From an uncultured Oscillospiraceae bacterium (lineage in GTDB: Bacteria; Bacillota; Clostridia; Oscillospirales; JAAYXM01), in assembly GCA_934446465.1 (NCBI GenBank), contig CAKSEF010000066.1:1-8163 (forward strand): a stretch of 8,163 nucleotides of DNA. The letters are read 5' to 3'. The position numbers were made by a program, and so were the translations under genes. Below, in pieces: positions 8,001 through 8,163 of the stretch; the stretch's first letter is position 1, and the number at the start of each line of letters is the position of its first letter. The notes beneath the pieces are model-generated. The model saw only the letters and a program-made list of their open reading frames with translations. It was not told the DNA's origin and made no database searches.

Positions 8001-8163
8001 TCATCTATAAGGCAGATGTTCTCCCGACGGGGGCGAGCTTTAACGCAGCAACACATACTGTAACGTGGAAACCGTCTTCAGCACAAGTCGGTGATAATAA
8101 CTTTGCAATAACAGCCTCCGATACTGACGGAAGAGCAAGTACACTCCACTTTGTTGTAAGAGT
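1958..8163 (+). CDS. Large secreted heparinase II/III-family polysaccharide lyase with module X and Ig-like repeats (3' truncated)
   Basis: The frame is open from ATG 1958 to the window end, 2068 complete codons with no stop. Residues 1-25 are a Sec signal peptide. Residues 26-216, 307-491 and 575-755 are three copies of module X. Ig-like domains occupy 217-304, 492-574, 756-843 and 844-938. Residues about 940-1970 are the lyase: a KFPWAKE start typical of the family, a CPIC/CPEC zinc-ribbon-like insert (Cys 1010, 1013, 1043, 1046), an alpha-helical toroid with GNYGMKQ (1277-1283) and NEASPNYN (1338-1345), then a beta-sandwich with GHGHKD (1515-1520) and SHNTVTVN (1558-1565). From about 1990 an Ig-like (He_PIG-type) domain begins and is cut off. 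Families of this fold (PL12, 15, 17, 21) cleave uronic-acid polysaccharides by beta-elimination, giving unsaturated ends. The substrate here is unknown. The enzyme should act outside the cell; any anchor would lie beyond the edge. The fold assignment is firm, but the PL family number is not. Confidence 0.93.
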   Translation, partial: MKRIISLVLTVCMIFTFIPAFSVNAASGITITYGMQNGLEYSFKTNDSVTTVNYDRTNGFYRYADRSNSSRGDNYFSMFYGNLKFSCWIIGEYVALGINVPKAGTYDVKFDYYKFQKKQAGAYGSAWILPGDTADIAAAVSDNSTALADFEYFTDAAKAENANKTVNGISFPTAGEYYVVYKLTAENTDATSTTNGRILYPGNITLTSSEIDGPLPMKCTLSSSKSSVNIGSKINLSAKTALSDSTWASDAELTYESLTPEIAAVNSETGEVEGLSEGTARFKVTASYNGVSTESNVLSVSVLSSNMSGYKAIYDVTNGFSHNTSINTITYDDTDSFWRFHSSALPAKDFKTFVSGDYKYLNLQIPAGNWYAIAINVPKKGEYNIKLDYLISNTSGGIGSVYILPGDTDDIGAALTSAEALATDINYWDASIPKNVMTARDLGTYKFPSEGEYIVVYKSVNNEIPLASGSIWNCGYMFPGKITLEGGEKNALMTAKIRGFANEKPKLYGTMSDGTEADFSGASVEYSSSDEGVAQIDANTGRITDKSNGKTTITARITLDGITKVASAEYTATIMEPSGVKVVYDIIRGFDYKRDVRTIGYDETDDTWRWFCGSDNTLRPIINPNYGISTDHTSQGKWIALEIKVPAAGKYNVEFDHGVAKTGGCIGGMWIIPKGELTENDAAAIGELLTSDSALSTEIKYHSVEIPANVITKTENFGNISLPAAGEYLVVWKNLVQVKSAVMYPGRITLDGRNIMKIFDVSVIKEELDFGEKAKIDYVAKRLDGSVIHQDDYRVIFTSEDEDVVSVDANGNIEATGEGKCKIFVTATDGVSTIKRELVITACDNTGIKSTEFLLDGKIYVHGKAMPKWYVLMNSGNRIRINAENMSISFSDPSVAKLNPDNTITGTAEGITTVNFSTVFKGETLTENRELEVIHDGGKTTTTFYTEKMREKARENSQKFPWAKEVAKKAIANADKYLQNIDVICGMIPGEGIPRSTKIRLRGDPDYKYCPICGEDIVGKHGGANGVGGWTINYINRPWKIQCPECKSVFPSNDFAGLYKLVTEKDGGVYRPERGVYWNEWSKANGGKDYLKNELYPEMGDGWGVDYGLGYDTGEKTSTGSVDKVYVFLGQYHYSFWYYVQGIIIALSDAYLYTGDAKYARAGAILIDRIADVLPEYDELKTFPSKKYEATDGGSGAGKILGRIQDATLLKWMSVACDVFYPVIENDDEQVISYLSERAKKYGLENDKSDSHKIWKNWEENILLETYDAIKKSIINGNYGMKQDLLSAAAVVLDREPETSEMIEWIFNTDTGDEKTYATGGDFYSTIIDKVDRDGMGNEASPNYNLYWVTRLYQMADNLAKYKGEKNYNPYDNPKFAKMFTSMIPVILTGDHTAQIGDTGTTAGVEVSGSLVALKSAFMNLKDNPKYAKPLAQYIYIMNGYTTDNLCYSVWDDNPESLKSEVERLIDVNGEMESELMSGFGFGVLRAGANYKSYSSANTVNNARDMWIYFGSNSGHGHKDTLTLGMEAFGLNVAPDLGYPSTTGTDPERLQWISTTVSHNTVTVNKKEQKVHTETQTPLHFDDGGKAKVMDVSSDDSYEEADIYRRTVVMVEVDDNVSYGVDFFRVKGGKSHVFSFHSQSERATEAGGLNLVPQTDADGNYKGSYAGADVPFGKDPNSPNAWTYETVYPRGYTWLKNVRRDNNPSRQFSVDFNVTDYNKAVKDSNGIHLRMTQMNDFDVNEVAIAQGKVPVKKGNEKMPEGLEYVLVTREGENLDSLFTTVYEPYKNTRYVESMEAVSANVIDGTEKADDAVRALKVVHTNGRTDYIVYATNTSVTYRVDDKFDFRGFVGVYSINAENEVIYRYLNDGDIIGESTGSAKSITGTVINYQRENSFDNYIDVSMASDDIEKVIGKYIFISNDGVQNAVYKIEDASEISAGKARLSVGTTSLIRGYKDKTDLDKGFVYNIARGQSYAIPLSFVDENLPEFDPIDNLTASAESSVSVKVSATSPLGKELIYKADVLPTGASFNAATHTVTWKPSSAQVGDNNFAITASDTDGRASTLHFVVR
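2033..2605 (+). repeat. Module X, copy 2 (lyase residues 26-216)
   Basis: This unit begins right after the signal peptide with ITYGMQNG, then VNYDRTNGFYRY with Tyr61 and Tyr63 at the aromatic positions. It continues with YVALGINVPKAGTYDVKFDY, AWILPGDTADIAAAV and FPTAGEYYVVYK, and a last strand YPGNITLTS. It shares its whole landmark order with copy 3. Its N-terminal end is slightly shorter than in the other copies, since mature protein starts here. A binding-module role is inferred. Confidence 0.75.
2606..2869 (+). other. Big_2-like Ig domain 1 of the lyase (residues 217-304)
   Basis: The domain has an opening strand ending KSSVNIGSKINLSAKT, a middle YESLTPEIAAVNSETGEVEG, the classic LSEGTARFKVTASYNG turn, and a closing strand LSVSVL. 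The S..P.IA.V....G.V.G..EGTA.. pattern is the textbook Big_2 signature. It links module X copies 2 and 3. Confidence 0.88.
2876..3430 (+). repeat. Module X, copy 3 (lyase residues 307-491)
   Basis: The landmarks are YKAIYDVTNGF, ITYDDTDSFWRF with Trp338 and Phe340, WYAIAINVPKKGEYNIKLDY, VYILPGDTDDIGAAL, FPSEGEYIVVYK and FPGKITLEGG. It is closest by eye to copy 2 in the NVPK.G.Y core and the ILPGDT.DI turn. It may be the best copy from which to build a family profile. Confidence 0.78.
3431..3679 (+). other. Ig-like domain 2 of the lyase (residues 492-574)
   Basis: This is a diverged Big_2-like domain with VEYSSSDEGVAQIDANTGR, then ITDKSNGKTTITARITLDG and a closing strand AEYTATI. The S.D..VA.ID..TG.I pattern and position after module X support the call. 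The opening strand pair (KIRGFANEKPKLYG) is less typical. Confidence 0.75.
3680..4222 (+). repeat. Module X, copy 4 (lyase residues 575-755)
   Basis: The landmarks are VKVVYDIIRGFDYK, IGYDETDDTWRWF with Trp608 and Trp610, KWIALEIKVPAAGKYNVEF, MWIIPKGELTENDAAAIGEL, LPAAGEYLVVWKN and YPGRITLDG. It keeps the order and spacing of copies 2 and 3 but replaces the PGD turn with PKG. The conserved aromatic pair would suit stacking on sugar rings, which is inference. Confidence 0.77.
4223..4771 (+). other. Ig-like domains 3 and 4 of the lyase (residues 756-938)
   Basis: Domain 3 (756-843) shows FTSEDEDVVSVDANGNIEAT, then GEGKCKIFVTATDG. Domain 4 (844-938) shows ISFSDPSVAKLNPDNTITGT, then AEGITTVNFSTVFKGE, ending RELEVIHDGG. 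Both have the Big_2-type D.DVV.V...G.I.A.GEG pattern. Domain 4 has no module X before it and directly joins the catalytic region, so it is probably a rigid linker. Confidence 0.75.
4775..7870 (+). other. Heparinase II/III-type catalytic region (lyase residues about 940-1970)
   Basis: It starts with TEKMREKARENSQKFPWAKE, the usual entry to the helical part. The helical toroid includes HYSFWYYVQGIIIALSDAYL (from residue 1133), GNYGMKQ and NEASPNYN. The beta-sandwich contains GHGHKDTLTLGMEAFG, PDLGYP and SHNTVTVN, strongly diagnostic of the family. From general knowledge of PL12/15/17/21 enzymes, I predict Tyr1344 as the catalytic Tyr, Asn1278 as the charge-neutralising residue, His1516 as the second catalytic residue, and His1518, Asp1536 and His1559 as a structural metal site. 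Approximate spacings (66 from Asn to Tyr, 172 from Tyr to His) are close to those families. These residue roles are predictions by motif, not an alignment. The region is longer than typical catalytic parts because of the insert and long C-terminal sheets. Confidence 0.85.
4985..5095 (+). other. Zinc-ribbon-like four-cysteine insert in the lyase
   Basis: Cys1010 and Cys1013 (CPIC) pair with Cys1043 and Cys1046 (CPEC), 30 residues apart. Trp1039 lies before the second pair, and FPSNDF follows it. CP-x-C...CP-x-C is the usual zinc knuckle arrangement. A similar CP.CG...WKI.CP.C...FP.NDF segment occurs, as I recall, in a subset of uncharacterised bacterial heparinase II/III proteins. It probably stabilises the N-terminal cap of the toroid rather than binding nucleic acid. 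Confidence 0.75.
7931..8163 (+). other. Start of a He_PIG/cadherin-like Ig domain, cut by the window edge
   Basis: The last about 75 residues contain VSVKVSATSP, YKADVLPTGASFNAATHTVT, then WKPSSAQVGDNNFAITASD. The LP.GA.FN..T.T..W.P...G...F...A.D pattern is characteristic of putative-Ig (He_PIG) or cadherin-like domains in extracellular proteins. The frame is still open at 8163, so more domains and possibly an anchor follow. Confidence 0.7.

Overview
The window holds two large co-directional (+) genes for secreted, multi-domain surface proteins, and both are cut by the window edges. The moderate GC content, clostridial-type signal peptide, strong GGAGG ribosome binding site, and abundance of bacterial Ig-like (Big_2) and Listeria-Bacteroides-type repeats suggest a Bacillota (Clostridia-like) bacterium, plausibly gut-associated. 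This taxonomic guess rests on style only; no marker gene is present.

Layout. Bases 1-1848 are the 3' part of the first gene: the tail of a Big_2 domain, one about 190-residue beta-rich module (called module X here), a Big_2 domain, two InlB/Listeria-Bacteroides-type repeats, and an unrecognised C-terminal domain ending in a normal stop. A 109-base gap follows, with a strong stem-loop terminator (about 1860-1897) and the ribosome binding site of the next gene. Bases 1958-8163 are the 5' part of the second gene, at least 2068 codons without a stop: signal peptide, then three (module X + Big_2) units, a fourth Ig-like domain, a large heparinase II/III-type polysaccharide lyase region with a four-cysteine zinc-ribbon-like insert, and the start of a putative-Ig (He_PIG-like) domain running off the edge.

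How they fit together. Module X occurs once in the first protein and three times in the second, each time followed by an Ig-like domain. The two neighbours are therefore probably parts of one extracellular glycan-degrading system: the second protein carries a predicted uronic-acid polysaccharide lyase, and module X plus the Ig-like domains would act as binding and spacer units. The substrate cannot be read from the sequence, and the catalytic domain of the first protein, if there is one, lies upstream of the window. I found no RNA genes, mobile elements, CRISPR arrays or minus-strand genes that I can support.
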